From assembly GCA_021324655.1 (NCBI GenBank), contig JAJPIP010000035.1, forward strand, positions 194,438-258,437: a DNA stretch of 64,000 nucleotides, in the 5' to 3' direction. The DNA is from Pseudomonadota bacterium. GTDB lineage: Bacteria; Chloroflexota; UBA5177. Each line of letters opens with the position of its first letter. The first letter of the stretch is position 1. This document shows positions 27,492 to 35,122 of the stretch, piece by piece. The position numbers and the translations under genes are program-made. The notes beneath the pieces are model-generated. The model was not told where the DNA came from. It saw only the letters and a list, made by a program, of their open reading frames with translations, and ran no database searches.

Positions 27492-27513
27492 GTTAACCAC
27501 TACAGTGGTTAAC
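27492..27513. promoter_or_regulatory. Perfect palindromic operator upstream of the TrmB-ahcY unit
   Basis: Arms GTTAACCACT (27492-27501) and AGTGGTTAAC (27504-27513) around AC make a perfect 10-bp inverted repeat, AT-richer than its surroundings. It ends 11 bases from the TrmB start codon, so a bound dimer would cover the promoter or block initiation. No second copy was seen in the window. Confidence 0.75.
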
Positions 27514-27589
27514 ATACTAGAGCGATGGTCGTCAGGTGTCAAGCAGACATGACGTCCCCCCGGGGCGCGGTTCCTGCTGACTCGGCGGT

Positions 27590-28360
27590 ATGGATGAATC
27601 GGCCGATTCCAGCGTGCCGGTCACCGTGCGCGAGGATGGCCAGAGGGCCGGCTCCCCTGAGAACGAGACGCGGCGCCGTCTTCAGCAGGCCGCTGGGGCC
27701 ATAGATCCCGGCCGCTCCTTCTTTGTGACGGAACGCGATCCCAGTGGGCTCTATCGCCTTGCCCTAACCGACGAGGGTATCCAGACCTTCGAGACGGCGC
27801 TCGGCATTGCCGACGATTTCGGTCGGCGCCGATCCATTTCGACACAATCCACGATTGCCGATCTGATGGATCGCGCGGCGATTCGGGAGGAGCTTGCCGA
27901 GGTTCGCCGGCAGGATCGACGTGATCTGGTTGGCCGGCTGCGGCTCCGGGCACTGGCGGCGCGATATCGTGGTAGCGAGGAGCCCCCGGCCGGAGCCATA
28001 GCGCTGAGCCGTCTCCTGCGGGCGGTGGCCGTCCTGCTGGTGGCCCTGTGGACTCTCCGCCAGTTCGGGATCGCGATCGCCGATATTCAGGCGATCCCCG
28101 GGATCCTCAGCCAGATTCCGAGCGACATCCTCCATCTCGATCCGGGCCGCGCGATCACCGCGGTTGGCCGGAAGATCGCCGATGCTGAAGCGCACGTCAT
28201 CGGCGGTATCGTCGGCGTGGTCTTCACCTACGTCGCGGCCGCCATCTTTCGACCCTTCGCACCGATCTATCGCAAGGACGCGCTGGCACCCGCACTGCGC
28301 GCCTTCTTCCGCTTCTCGACGTGGATCCTTCGCCACGTCGACCGCCGGGCGCCGCGGTGA
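27590..28360 (+). CDS. Membrane protein of unknown function
   Basis: 256 residues, divergent from the TrmB gene. The first ~140 are charged and soluble. Two hydrophobic segments follow: LLRAVAVLLVALWTLRQFGI and, later, VIGGIVGVVFTYVAAAIF, ending in a basic tail (RFSTWILRHVDRRAPR). The middle has helical, Arg-rich sequence (RREELAEVRRQDRRDLVGRL type). I do not recognise a family. Codon usage matches the neighbours. The 144 bases after it, up to the ABC permease gene, hold nothing I can identify. Confidence 0.6.
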   Translation: MDESADSSVPVTVREDGQRAGSPENETRRRLQQAAGAIDPGRSFFVTERDPSGLYRLALTDEGIQTFETALGIADDFGRRRSISTQSTIADLMDRAAIREELAEVRRQDRRDLVGRLRLRALAARYRGSEEPPAGAIALSRLLRAVAVLLVALWTLRQFGIAIADIQAIPGILSQIPSDILHLDPGRAITAVGRKIADAEAHVIGGIVGVVFTYVAAAIFRPFAPIYRKDALAPALRAFFRFSTWILRHVDRRAPR

Positions 28361-28504
28361 TGAGAGAGGTGCGCAACGCTCCAGTGGGTCCGGCGGGCCG
28401 CGCGCCGTTTGATGCTGGTCGCGGTCATCGAGGTTCTCGCGGAGCGCGAAGGCGGCACCACCGCTGCCCGGTCTCGGAAGCCGCCAAGATCGCGGGCCGG
28501 CGAG

Positions 28505-29317
28505 TCAGTTCGCGACAGGACCGGCCAGGGACTTGGGTTCGGCGGCCTGTACGTGGGGAGATCGCGTCTTCCAGGTGAAGACGGCCAGACCCGCCAGAGA
28601 GAAGCCGGCTATCCACAGCAGAGAGAGCAAGAGATATCCCCACGGCACGACGTGCGTGAAGCCTCCGGCCACGGCAAACTGCGTCGAGCCATACGAGGGA
28701 AAGGCCTTGATAATCGGCTGGTTGGCGGTCGGGTTGCCGACGGGGTTCTGGATGAACGTATCGATGAGCCCCAGCATGAGGATGCCGAAGAACCCGGGCA
28801 GCTCGCTATTGACGAGGAGTCCGAGGAGCAAGCCCAGCGCCCCGTAGGTGAGGGCGGCCGTAAGAAAGCTGAGACAGATGATGGGAAGGGAGATCGGCAT
28901 CCCATGATGCCAGAACAGAACCAGCATGCCGGTGGTGTAGAGAGAGACGCCCAGCGCCACCGCGACGATCGAGGTGAGCCTGGCCGCGATCAATAGGGGA
29001 CGGGGGAAGCCGCTCAGTACCAGGCGGCGATCGAAAGGCGTGTCGCGGCGGGTCGCCGAGAAGATCATGAACCCGACGATCAGGGTGATGGCATCCATGC
29101 CCGAGCTGATGGTCGTGAGCTGGCGCGCGTTGAGGTGGAGGAAGGAGCCGGTCGCCTGGAACTTGAATGAGACCATCTCTCCCGGCGTCGTGAAGAGGAT
29201 GTCGATGTAGTACCAGAACGGCACAAAGAGGATGAGGAGACCGATGGCCAGGCGGTTACGGGCCTGCTCCAGGAGGCTATAGCGGATGGCCGTGAGGTAG
29301 CGCTCCCAACGTGTCAT
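28505..29317 (-). CDS. ABC-2-type transporter permease
   Basis: 270 residues with six hydrophobic segments in the ABC-2 exporter pattern. Residues 1-60 carry the first helix and a loop (ILFTTPGEMVSFKFQATGSF), followed by RRDTPFDRRLVLSGFPRPLL, the cytoplasmic coupling region, and a final helix ending in KTRSPHVQ. Its start overlaps the ATPase gene stop by four bases, so permease and ATPase are made together. The substrate is unknown. Confidence 0.85.
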   Translation of the reverse strand: MTRWERYLTAIRYSLLEQARNRLAIGLLILFVPFWYYIDILFTTPGEMVSFKFQATGSFLHLNARQLTTISSGMDAITLIVGFMIFSATRRDTPFDRRLVLSGFPRPLLIAARLTSIVAVALGVSLYTTGMLVLFWHHGMPISLPIICLSFLTAALTYGALGLLLGLLVNSELPGFFGILMLGLIDTFIQNPVGNPTANQPIIKAFPSYGSTQFAVAGGFTHVVPWGYLLLSLLWIAGFSLAGLAVFTWKTRSPHVQAAEPKSLAGPVAN

Positions 29318-29928
29318 GCCGGCACCAGCGTGTCGTCGCGGACGGTTCCTCCCTCGAGGCGGTAGAGGCGGTCAAAGCGCTCCTGCTCGAAGACGAGGTG
29401 CGAGATGATGAGGATCGCCGCCCCGCGCTCGCGTAGCGAGTCGGCCAGATGCCAGAAACGGAGGTATGTTTCCCAATCGAACCCCTGGTACGGCTCGTCG
29501 AGCAGGAGGAGCGACGGCTCATGCATGAGCGCCAGCGTCAGGTTGAGTTTCTGCCGGGTGCCGCCGCTCAGTGCCGCCACCCTGCTCCCCAGATACTGCT
29601 CGTACCCCAGGATGTGAATCAGTTCGTCCGCCCGCTCACGGTCATGCAAGCCGTAGGCGGCCCAGAAATACGCGATGTGCTGCGAGACGGTCAGCGCATC
29701 GTTGAGGACGACGGTCTGCGGGCAGTAGCCGGTGGCGCCGATACGGGTGATGTCTCCCCGATCGGGCCGTAGCTCCCCTGCCAGAATGCGGAGCAGCGTC
29801 GACTTGCCGGACCCGTTCTCGCCGACAATGCCGACGAGCGTACCGGCCGCGACGGAGAGCCCCACTCCCTGGAGGATTGTGCGCCGCCCAAACGACTTAT
29901 GGATGTCGCGAACCGTGAGAACGTCCAT
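29314..29928 (-). CDS. ABC transporter ATP-binding protein
   Basis: Energises export with the permease next to it. The 204 residues contain Walker A GENGSGKST, Q-loop YCPQTVVLND, signature LSGGTRQKLN, Walker B LLLLDEP and the H-loop ISHLVFEQ. The protein is at the short end for the family and lacks a C-terminal extension. It lies 65 bases downstream of the SRPBCC gene on the same strand. Confidence 0.93.
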   Translation of the reverse strand: MDVLTVRDIHKSFGRRTILQGVGLSVAAGTLVGIVGENGSGKSTLLRILAGELRPDRGDITRIGATGYCPQTVVLNDALTVSQHIAYFWAAYGLHDRERADELIHILGYEQYLGSRVAALSGGTRQKLNLTLALMHEPSLLLLDEPYQGFDWETYLRFWHLADSLRERGAAILIISHLVFEQERFDRLYRLEGGTVRDDTLVPA

Positions 29929-29993
29929 GCCGCCGTCCCTCGATCATGTTCCTCTTCCCGGTGCACCGTGGACTTGATGCCGGTGCTCCGTGC

Positions 29994-30443
29994 TTACGCC
30001 GGTGCTCCCGCCCGCGCCTCCAGCAGATCCTTGAGTGTGCCGAGCATGGCCTGAATCTGGCGGCGCCCGATGGGGACCAGGAGCGGATCGGCCAGCGAGA
30101 AGAAGCCTTTTGACTCCCCCTCAATCGCCCAGGTGAATCTTGTTCCTCCCGCGAGCGGCTCAAAGGTCGAGGTGAGGTTCATCGGGACCGGACCCGAGGT
30201 GGAACGGCCGGAGAAGATGCGGTTGGGCTCGTACTCGGTGACGACCTGCTCGGAATCGAAGCGCCGCCCCAGGAACTGGAGGGTCGATTGGATGGTGCTG
30301 CCAACGCCCATGGGACCATCCGAGGTCTGGCGGGCATCGATCACCATCGGTGACCACTCAGAGAAGTGGGCCGGATCGGTCGCGTAGGCGAACACTTCCT
30401 CGATGGGCCGATTGATCACGGTACTCTCTTCCACACGCAGCAT
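29994..30443 (-). CDS. SRPBCC-family (polyketide cyclase/START-like) protein
   Basis: 149 residues, ATG at 30443 after AAAGGAGG. The sequence begins VEESTVINRPIEEVFAYATD and continues with HFSEWSPMV, the usual entry of the SRPBCC hydrophobic-ligand-binding fold. The middle (FEPLAGGTRFTWAIEGES) and the long C-terminal helix (RQIQAMLGTLKDLLEARAG) also fit. It probably binds a lipid or aromatic ligand; its location after a flavin oxidoreductase gene suggests they act on the same small molecule. No catalytic residues can be assigned. Confidence 0.8.
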   Translation of the reverse strand: MLRVEESTVINRPIEEVFAYATDPAHFSEWSPMVIDARQTSDGPMGVGSTIQSTLQFLGRRFDSEQVVTEYEPNRIFSGRSTSGPVPMNLTSTFEPLAGGTRFTWAIEGESKGFFSLADPLLVPIGRRQIQAMLGTLKDLLEARAGAPA

Positions 30444-30490
30444 GTCGTTTCCTCCTTTGATGAAAAGCGGCGTTCGGTGAGTTGGCTCTC

Positions 30491-31918
30491 CTACAAAGAG
30501 CGACGCAGCGCTGATTGGGCGGCGAAGTAGCCGCACATGCCGTGGACGCCGCCGCCGGGCGGTGTCGAGGACGAGCAGAGATAGACACCCTTCAGTGGCG
30601 TGACATAGGGCTCCAGGCGGAGCGTGGGGCGCGTGTACTGCTGGAAGAGATCCTGAACGCCGCCGTTGATATCGCCGCCGACGAGGTTGGCGTCGCGGCG
30701 CTGCAGATCGGCGGGACTCATGACATGGCGTGCCAGGATGCGATCGCGGAAGCCGGGGGCGAAGCGCTCGATCTGCGCCTCGATGCGGTCGGTCAGGTCG
30801 ACGGTGTAGCCGTTCGGAACGTGACAGTAGGCCCAGACGGTCTGCTTGCCGTCCGGCGCCCGGGTAGAGTCGAAGAGGCTCTGCTGTGCCAGGAGGACGA
30901 ACGGCCTCTCCGCGACACGTCCCTGCCAGACGGCCCGCTCGCTCTCCGCCACCTCCTCGAAGGTCCCGCCCAGATGCACGGTGCCGGCCAGCGCGCACTC
31001 CGGCGCTTTCCAGGGAATGGGGCCATCCAGGGCGTAGTCGAGCTTGAAGACCCCCGGACCGTAGCGGTAGCGATCCAACTGGAGCCGGTAGCTGCCTGGG
31101 AAGCGATCATTGGCGATGCAGAGCATCTGACGCGGTGTGACGTCGTAGAGCGTGGCGCGCGACGCCGGCAGGTCGTCGAGGGAGCGGACGGTGGTGTTGG
31201 GGATCACCTGGCCTCCCAGGGACTGGAAATACGAGACCAGCGCATCGGTGAAGCACTGGGTTCCCCCGCGCGGGAAGGGCCATCCCACGCCGTGGGCGAG
31301 CATGCCGAGCGTGAGCGCGAAGGCCGCACTGGGACGCCGGTCCAGCGGCAGGAAGGAGTGGGCGGCCAGACCGGCGATCAGCGCGCGCCCTTGCTCTGTC
31401 CGAAATCGTGCCGCGAGATGAGTGGCGGGACGCAGTCCGTACAAGACGAAGCGTGTCATGAGCAGCGGGTGCCGCGAGATCCGAAAGGGAGCGAGGAGCT
31501 CTTCGCTGACCGCCTCCCAGTTGCGAGCAAAGGGGCCCATCACGCGCTGGTAGACATTATGGTCGGCGCCGAGGCCGGCCGCGGTGGCCTCCACTGACCG
31601 ATAGAGCATGGCCGGCGGCCCCTCGTCGAGCGGGTGAGCGAGGGGCGCCTCGGGATGAACCCACTCGAGTCCACGCCGGGCGAGTGGCAGGTGCCGGAAG
31701 AACGGAGAGGCGGCGCCGAGCGGGAGGATCGCTGCCCCGACGTCGTGAATGAACCCCGGGAGGGTCAGCTGGGCGGACCGGGCAGCGCCGCCTATTGTGC
31801 TCTGGGCCTCCACGACGGTAACGGCATGTCCGGCCTGGGCGAGTCGAACGGCGGCGGCCATGCCGTTCGGCCCGGAGCCGACGACGATCGCGTCGGCTCC
31901 GGGCGGGATGAGCGTCAC
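30491..31918 (-). CDS. FAD-dependent oxidoreductase, phytoene-desaturase/CrtI-like
   Basis: 475 residues from a GTG at 31918 that overlaps the previous stop by four bases. The N-terminal Rossmann motif DAIVVGSGPNGMAAAVRLA and the following VVEAQSTIGGAARS bind FAD. The C-terminus has the flavoprotein motif GVYLCSSSTPPGGGVHGMCG, typical of the NAD(P)/FAD-dependent desaturases and amine-oxidase-like proteins. The substrate is unknown; no other carotenoid genes are adjacent. It is downstream of the STAS genes and may be part of their transcript. Confidence 0.88.
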   Translation of the reverse strand: MTLIPPGADAIVVGSGPNGMAAAVRLAQAGHAVTVVEAQSTIGGAARSAQLTLPGFIHDVGAAILPLGAASPFFRHLPLARRGLEWVHPEAPLAHPLDEGPPAMLYRSVEATAAGLGADHNVYQRVMGPFARNWEAVSEELLAPFRISRHPLLMTRFVLYGLRPATHLAARFRTEQGRALIAGLAAHSFLPLDRRPSAAFALTLGMLAHGVGWPFPRGGTQCFTDALVSYFQSLGGQVIPNTTVRSLDDLPASRATLYDVTPRQMLCIANDRFPGSYRLQLDRYRYGPGVFKLDYALDGPIPWKAPECALAGTVHLGGTFEEVAESERAVWQGRVAERPFVLLAQQSLFDSTRAPDGKQTVWAYCHVPNGYTVDLTDRIEAQIERFAPGFRDRILARHVMSPADLQRRDANLVGGDINGGVQDLFQQYTRPTLRLEPYVTPLKGVYLCSSSTPPGGGVHGMCGYFAAQSALRRSL

Positions 31919-32676
31919 GCGCGCCGTGATCCTCGAACGGCGGATCGGAAGCGCAGGAAGGGGGAGACCGTCATGTACATGCCGGAGCGGATCCCTGCGT
32001 TCTGCCAGATATTCCCCGCGCGCCCCCACTGGATCTTCTTGTCGACGCAGACGATTTCCGTCGAGATGGGAGCCGCGACACCGAAGTGGGCGGCGACCGA
32101 GCTCAGGGTGTGCTGCCAGATCCGATCTTCGGTCCGGTGACCGCCCAGGAAGCGCATGCCGAACTCCCACATGGGGTCATTGGCCCGCATCAATACCTGC
32201 GCCTGCACCCTGGTGCCTCCCTCGGCCTCGTAGGAGCTGAAGGTGACCCAGCCGGAGAACGGGTGGCCCTGCGTCGTCATGAGCGTAAAGGACGTATCGT
32301 CGGCGTACACCACCATGACGCCGGTTGAGAGTTTGAGCAAGCCGCCCGGCACCGATTCCTTGGAATTGATGAGGGCCACGTCACCGGGATTGAGGCCGCT
32401 GAGCGGTCCGTAGAAGTGATCTCCCGGCAGCCAGAAGTCTGTGAAGTTCTCCTTCCAGACGCGGATTGCCTCCTCCGGCGTGGCCGTGCCGGGGGGCAGC
32501 ACGATGGAGTAGGTCTTCTGCCACATGGGGCCGAAGCCCTGCAGCGGGCCGGAGAGCTGGCGGCCGTCGACGTTGAGGTTGACGGCACCCTCCGGCACGT
32601 GCGAGACCTTCACTTTGGGCACGGGCTGGGCCCATCCGTTGGACGTCTGGGGTGGTTGCTGTGTTCCGTCGGCCAT
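31915..32676 (-). CDS. Uncharacterised soluble protein (DUF1990/SRPBCC-like guess)
   Basis: 253 residues, 13 bases downstream of an STAS gene and overlapping the flavoprotein gene by four. The first ~50 residues are polar; then LPPGTATPEEAIRVWKENF, STGVMVVYADDTSFTLMTTQ and GHPFSGWVTFSSYEAEGGTR follow. The last two resemble the beta-sheet core of DUF1990-type lipid-binding proteins. A final stretch (CVDKKIQWGRAGNIWQNAGI) is unlike that family. Function unknown. The coupling suggests it works with the flavoprotein. Confidence 0.5.
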   Translation of the reverse strand: MADGTQQPPQTSNGWAQPVPKVKVSHVPEGAVNLNVDGRQLSGPLQGFGPMWQKTYSIVLPPGTATPEEAIRVWKENFTDFWLPGDHFYGPLSGLNPGDVALINSKESVPGGLLKLSTGVMVVYADDTSFTLMTTQGHPFSGWVTFSSYEAEGGTRVQAQVLMRANDPMWEFGMRFLGGHRTEDRIWQHTLSSVAAHFGVAAPISTEIVCVDKKIQWGRAGNIWQNAGIRSGMYMTVSPFLRFRSAVRGSRRA

Positions 32677-32689
32677 GATCTGCTCCTTG

Positions 32690-33049
32690 CTAGGACTGTG
32701 CCGCCTGGATGGCGTCCGCTTCCGTCTCGTACGTGCCGATTGCCTCGTTGAGGCGAGTGAGCTCGAAGATGGTCTTGTAGTGGTCGCTGAGACCGCAGGT
32801 CAGGAGACGCTGCTTGGTGCGGTTGACGCGGACCAGCAGCGTGACCAGGAGGCCGATGCCACTACTGTTCATGTACTGGAGGTTGTCGAAGTTGAGGATG
32901 ATGACGCGGGCCCCATCGTCGGTCGCGAGGGTGTACGCATCGGTGAGAGTCTTATCGGCAAAGGCCGTCAGTTCCCCTTCGATGTCGAGCACGGCGATGT
33001 CGTCGGTCACTTTGCGGACGTTGGTGGCAAGCTGCGGCTGGGGCATCAT
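32690..33049 (-). CDS. STAS-domain anti-anti-sigma factor
   Basis: 119 residues, a single STAS domain. VLDIEGELTAFADKTLTDAY is the first strand-helix; LNFDNLQYMNSSGIGLLVTL holds the phosphorylatable Ser in the NSSG context of SpoIIAA/RsbV. In partner switching the unphosphorylated form binds the anti-sigma kinase and frees its sigma factor, and the phosphatase restores it. It lies 11 bases after a second STAS gene and close behind the phosphatase-kinase gene, whose product is its likely partner. Confidence 0.9.
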   Translation of the reverse strand: MMPQPQLATNVRKVTDDIAVLDIEGELTAFADKTLTDAYTLATDDGARVIILNFDNLQYMNSSGIGLLVTLLVRVNRTKQRLLTCGLSDHYKTIFELTRLNEAIGTYETEADAIQAAQS

Positions 33050-33060
33050 CCTTCTCCTTA

Positions 33061-33423
33061 CTAGGCGGCGCCCTGCGGCGCGCCCTGATCGAGAGCACTC
33101 TGCTCATCGGGAAAGAGGGTCATGAAGTCGGCGAGGCGCGTGATATTGAAGATCTCGACGTAGTGCTGGCTGAGACCGCAGGCGAGCAGGGGCCGACCGG
33201 CAGCCCGTGCCCTGGCCAGGAGGCCGACGATCAGAGCGATGCCGGTGCTGTTGATGTAGTGCACGTCGCCGAAGTTGAGCAAGATGCTCCCGGGGTGTGC
33301 CGCCTCGGCTTCGCTGTACGCGGCGGTCAGGGCCGGCTCCGCGAAGGCGTTGATGTCGCCGTGCAGATCGAGGACGGCCACCTCCGGCGCCTGGCGGACC
33401 TCGGCCTCAAACTGGACTGCCAT
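33061..33423 (-). CDS. STAS-domain anti-anti-sigma factor, second copy
   Basis: 120 residues, homologous to the neighbouring STAS protein: VLDLHGDINAFAEPALTAAY, then LNFGDVHYINSTGIALIVGL with the target Ser in NSTG. The two differ mainly in the N-terminus and last helix, so they may have different partners. The start codon lies inside the end of the phosphatase-kinase gene (17-base overlap), which couples their translation. A tandem pair next to one RsbU/RsbW-like enzyme suggests two output branches; that is inference. Confidence 0.9.
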   Translation of the reverse strand: MAVQFEAEVRQAPEVAVLDLHGDINAFAEPALTAAYSEAEAAHPGSILLNFGDVHYINSTGIALIVGLLARARAAGRPLLACGLSQHYVEIFNITRLADFMTLFPDEQSALDQGAPQGAA

Positions 33424-35038
33424 GCGTCTCTCCTTTCAGGTGCACGATCAGCTCGATCGTGTGCCCGGAATCGTCGTTCGTGACATTCATCTCATCCACC
33501 ATGTTCTGGATGAGGAAGAGGCCCCAGCCGCGCGGACTCTGCAGGCCGGCGAGCTTGGCATCCAGATCGGGGATCTCGGGGTTCTCGGGAATGTACGGCT
33601 CACCCTGGTCGGTGATGCGAACGATGAGATCATCGGCCGCGTGCAGCACCTCGACGGCGACAGGCATGTCCTCCTGGTAATGGTTGCCGTGCTCCATGGC
33701 GTTCATGGTGGCCTCGGCGACAGCCGTCTTGAGCTGCTCGAGCGTTGTCTCCGGCAGATCCAACCCGGCGGCCGCCTCGGCAACGCGGTCCATCACGATC
33801 CGCTCGTTGCCGGGTACACTCGACACCGTGAATGCCGCCAGGGGATCGCGATCGCTCACCTGTCCCTCACTCTCCGACTGTAACCAAGCAGAGCGATGGG
33901 CTGCCGAGCAACTGATGGTGACGAGCGTGATGTCGTCCTCCTGCTCCCAGCCGGATCCCGTGAACTGGGAGAGCTCGGTGAGCAGGAAGTCGATCAGAGT
34001 GCCCGCGGTATCCACGAAGCCACCGATCAACTCTCGTGTGCGTGGGAAACCGAACATGTCACCGTCCTGGTTGTGCGCCTCGACCAGGCCGTCGCTGTAC
34101 AGCAGCAGGCTGTCGCCCGGTTCCAGGACGGTCTCCTTCTCCTCGTAAGCCATTCCCGGGAGGAGGCCGAGCGGCATGCCGGTGGCGCGCAGCTCGATGG
34201 CCTCGGTGCCGTGACGCCGGTAAGGCAGGTCGTGGCCGGCATTGGCGTAGCGCAGCTGCCCGGTCGCGGTGTCGAGCACGGCGTAGAGGCAGGTCACGAA
34301 CATGTTCTCCGGGATGTCGGGGTAGAGCGCCTCGTTGACACGCTCCAGCACCGCACCCGGTGAATCGAGTTGTTGACCGGCAGCACGCATCAAGCTCCGG
34401 GTCGTGGCCATCACCAACGCGGCCGGCACGCCTTTGTCGGTGACGTCGCCGACCACGATGCCCAGCCGGTTGTCCGACAGTTCAATGAAGTCGTAGAAAT
34501 CGCCGCCGACCTCGCGGGCCGGCTGGTAGTACGCGGCGAGCTGCCAGCCGGAGAGCTCAGGAAGAGTTTTGGGCAGCAGAGTGTGCTGGATGAGACGGGC
34601 GACCTGCAGCTCATGCTCGATGCGCTCCCGCTCCTGCGCTTCCGCCTCCTGCTGCCGGACGAGTTGCGCAACGCGCACGGCGGGAGTTGCCTGCGCTGCC
34701 AGGTTATTGAGGAGGGTCCGGTCGTCGGCCGAATATTCTTGCTGGCTGAGACGGGGGCCGAGGCAGAGAAGACCGATCAACTCTCCCTGGCTGACCAGGG
34801 GGACGACCATCTGCACACCGTTGTCACGCATCTGTCGGAGAGCCGGCGAATCCAGCTCGAGGTCCTCGATGTCGACGGCCGCGGCGACGCTCTGCAGATA
34901 GGCGACGAGCGGATCGTTGGGAGCAATCTCCGGGACGGGAATGATCGTCGGCCGGGCGGTCTCGGCGAGCTGCGCGGTACTCCGTCCCAGACGCCGGCGG
35001 CGAACTGTGCTCCATAGAGTCTGGACACTCACTGTCAT
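33407..35038 (-). CDS. Soluble phosphatase-kinase: partial GAF + SpoIIE/PP2C + RsbW-like ATPase
   Basis: 543 residues from the ATG at 35038 (GGAAGAGGAG upstream). Residues ~40-130 look like the second part of a GAF domain (MVVPLVSQGELIGLLCLGPR, ADDRTLLNNLAAQATPAVRV); 125-155 is a coiled coil; 155-370 a PP2C/SpoIIE phosphatase (REVGGDFYDF, IVVGDVTDKGVPAAL, LLLYSDGLVEA, EDDITLV); ~395-543 a GHKL ATPase of RsbW type (EATMNAMEHGN, then GWGLFLIQNMVDEM). One chain thus carries both the enzyme that phosphorylates and the one that dephosphorylates STAS proteins. No membrane segment or complete sensor domain is present. It follows the eleven membrane-sensor genes, which end where its GAF begins. Confidence 0.9.
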   Translation of the reverse strand: MTVSVQTLWSTVRRRRLGRSTAQLAETARPTIIPVPEIAPNDPLVAYLQSVAAAVDIEDLELDSPALRQMRDNGVQMVVPLVSQGELIGLLCLGPRLSQQEYSADDRTLLNNLAAQATPAVRVAQLVRQQEAEAQERERIEHELQVARLIQHTLLPKTLPELSGWQLAAYYQPAREVGGDFYDFIELSDNRLGIVVGDVTDKGVPAALVMATTRSLMRAAGQQLDSPGAVLERVNEALYPDIPENMFVTCLYAVLDTATGQLRYANAGHDLPYRRHGTEAIELRATGMPLGLLPGMAYEEKETVLEPGDSLLLYSDGLVEAHNQDGDMFGFPRTRELIGGFVDTAGTLIDFLLTELSQFTGSGWEQEDDITLVTISCSAAHRSAWLQSESEGQVSDRDPLAAFTVSSVPGNERIVMDRVAEAAAGLDLPETTLEQLKTAVAEATMNAMEHGNHYQEDMPVAVEVLHAADDLIVRITDQGEPYIPENPEIPDLDAKLAGLQSPRGWGLFLIQNMVDEMNVTNDDSGHTIELIVHLKGETHGSPV

Positions 35039-35082
35039 GTTCTCTCCTCTTCCTGCGCCCACTGTACGGATGGGCCGTCCGG

Positions 35083-35106
35083 CAAACGTTACGGCAAACG
35101 TTACGG
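35083..35106. promoter_or_regulatory. Two 12-bp direct repeats upstream of the phosphatase-kinase gene
   Basis: On the + strand GGCAAACGTTAC occurs twice back to back (35081-35092 and 35093-35104). The repeat unit lies 45-68 bases before the phosphatase ATG, in the promoter position. The same core AACGTTACGGC is found once more at 49690-49700, beside the start of the sensor array. It is a candidate binding site for a regulator shared by the array and its effector. Confidence 0.45.
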
Positions 35107-35122
35107 AATCAAGACGATGCGC

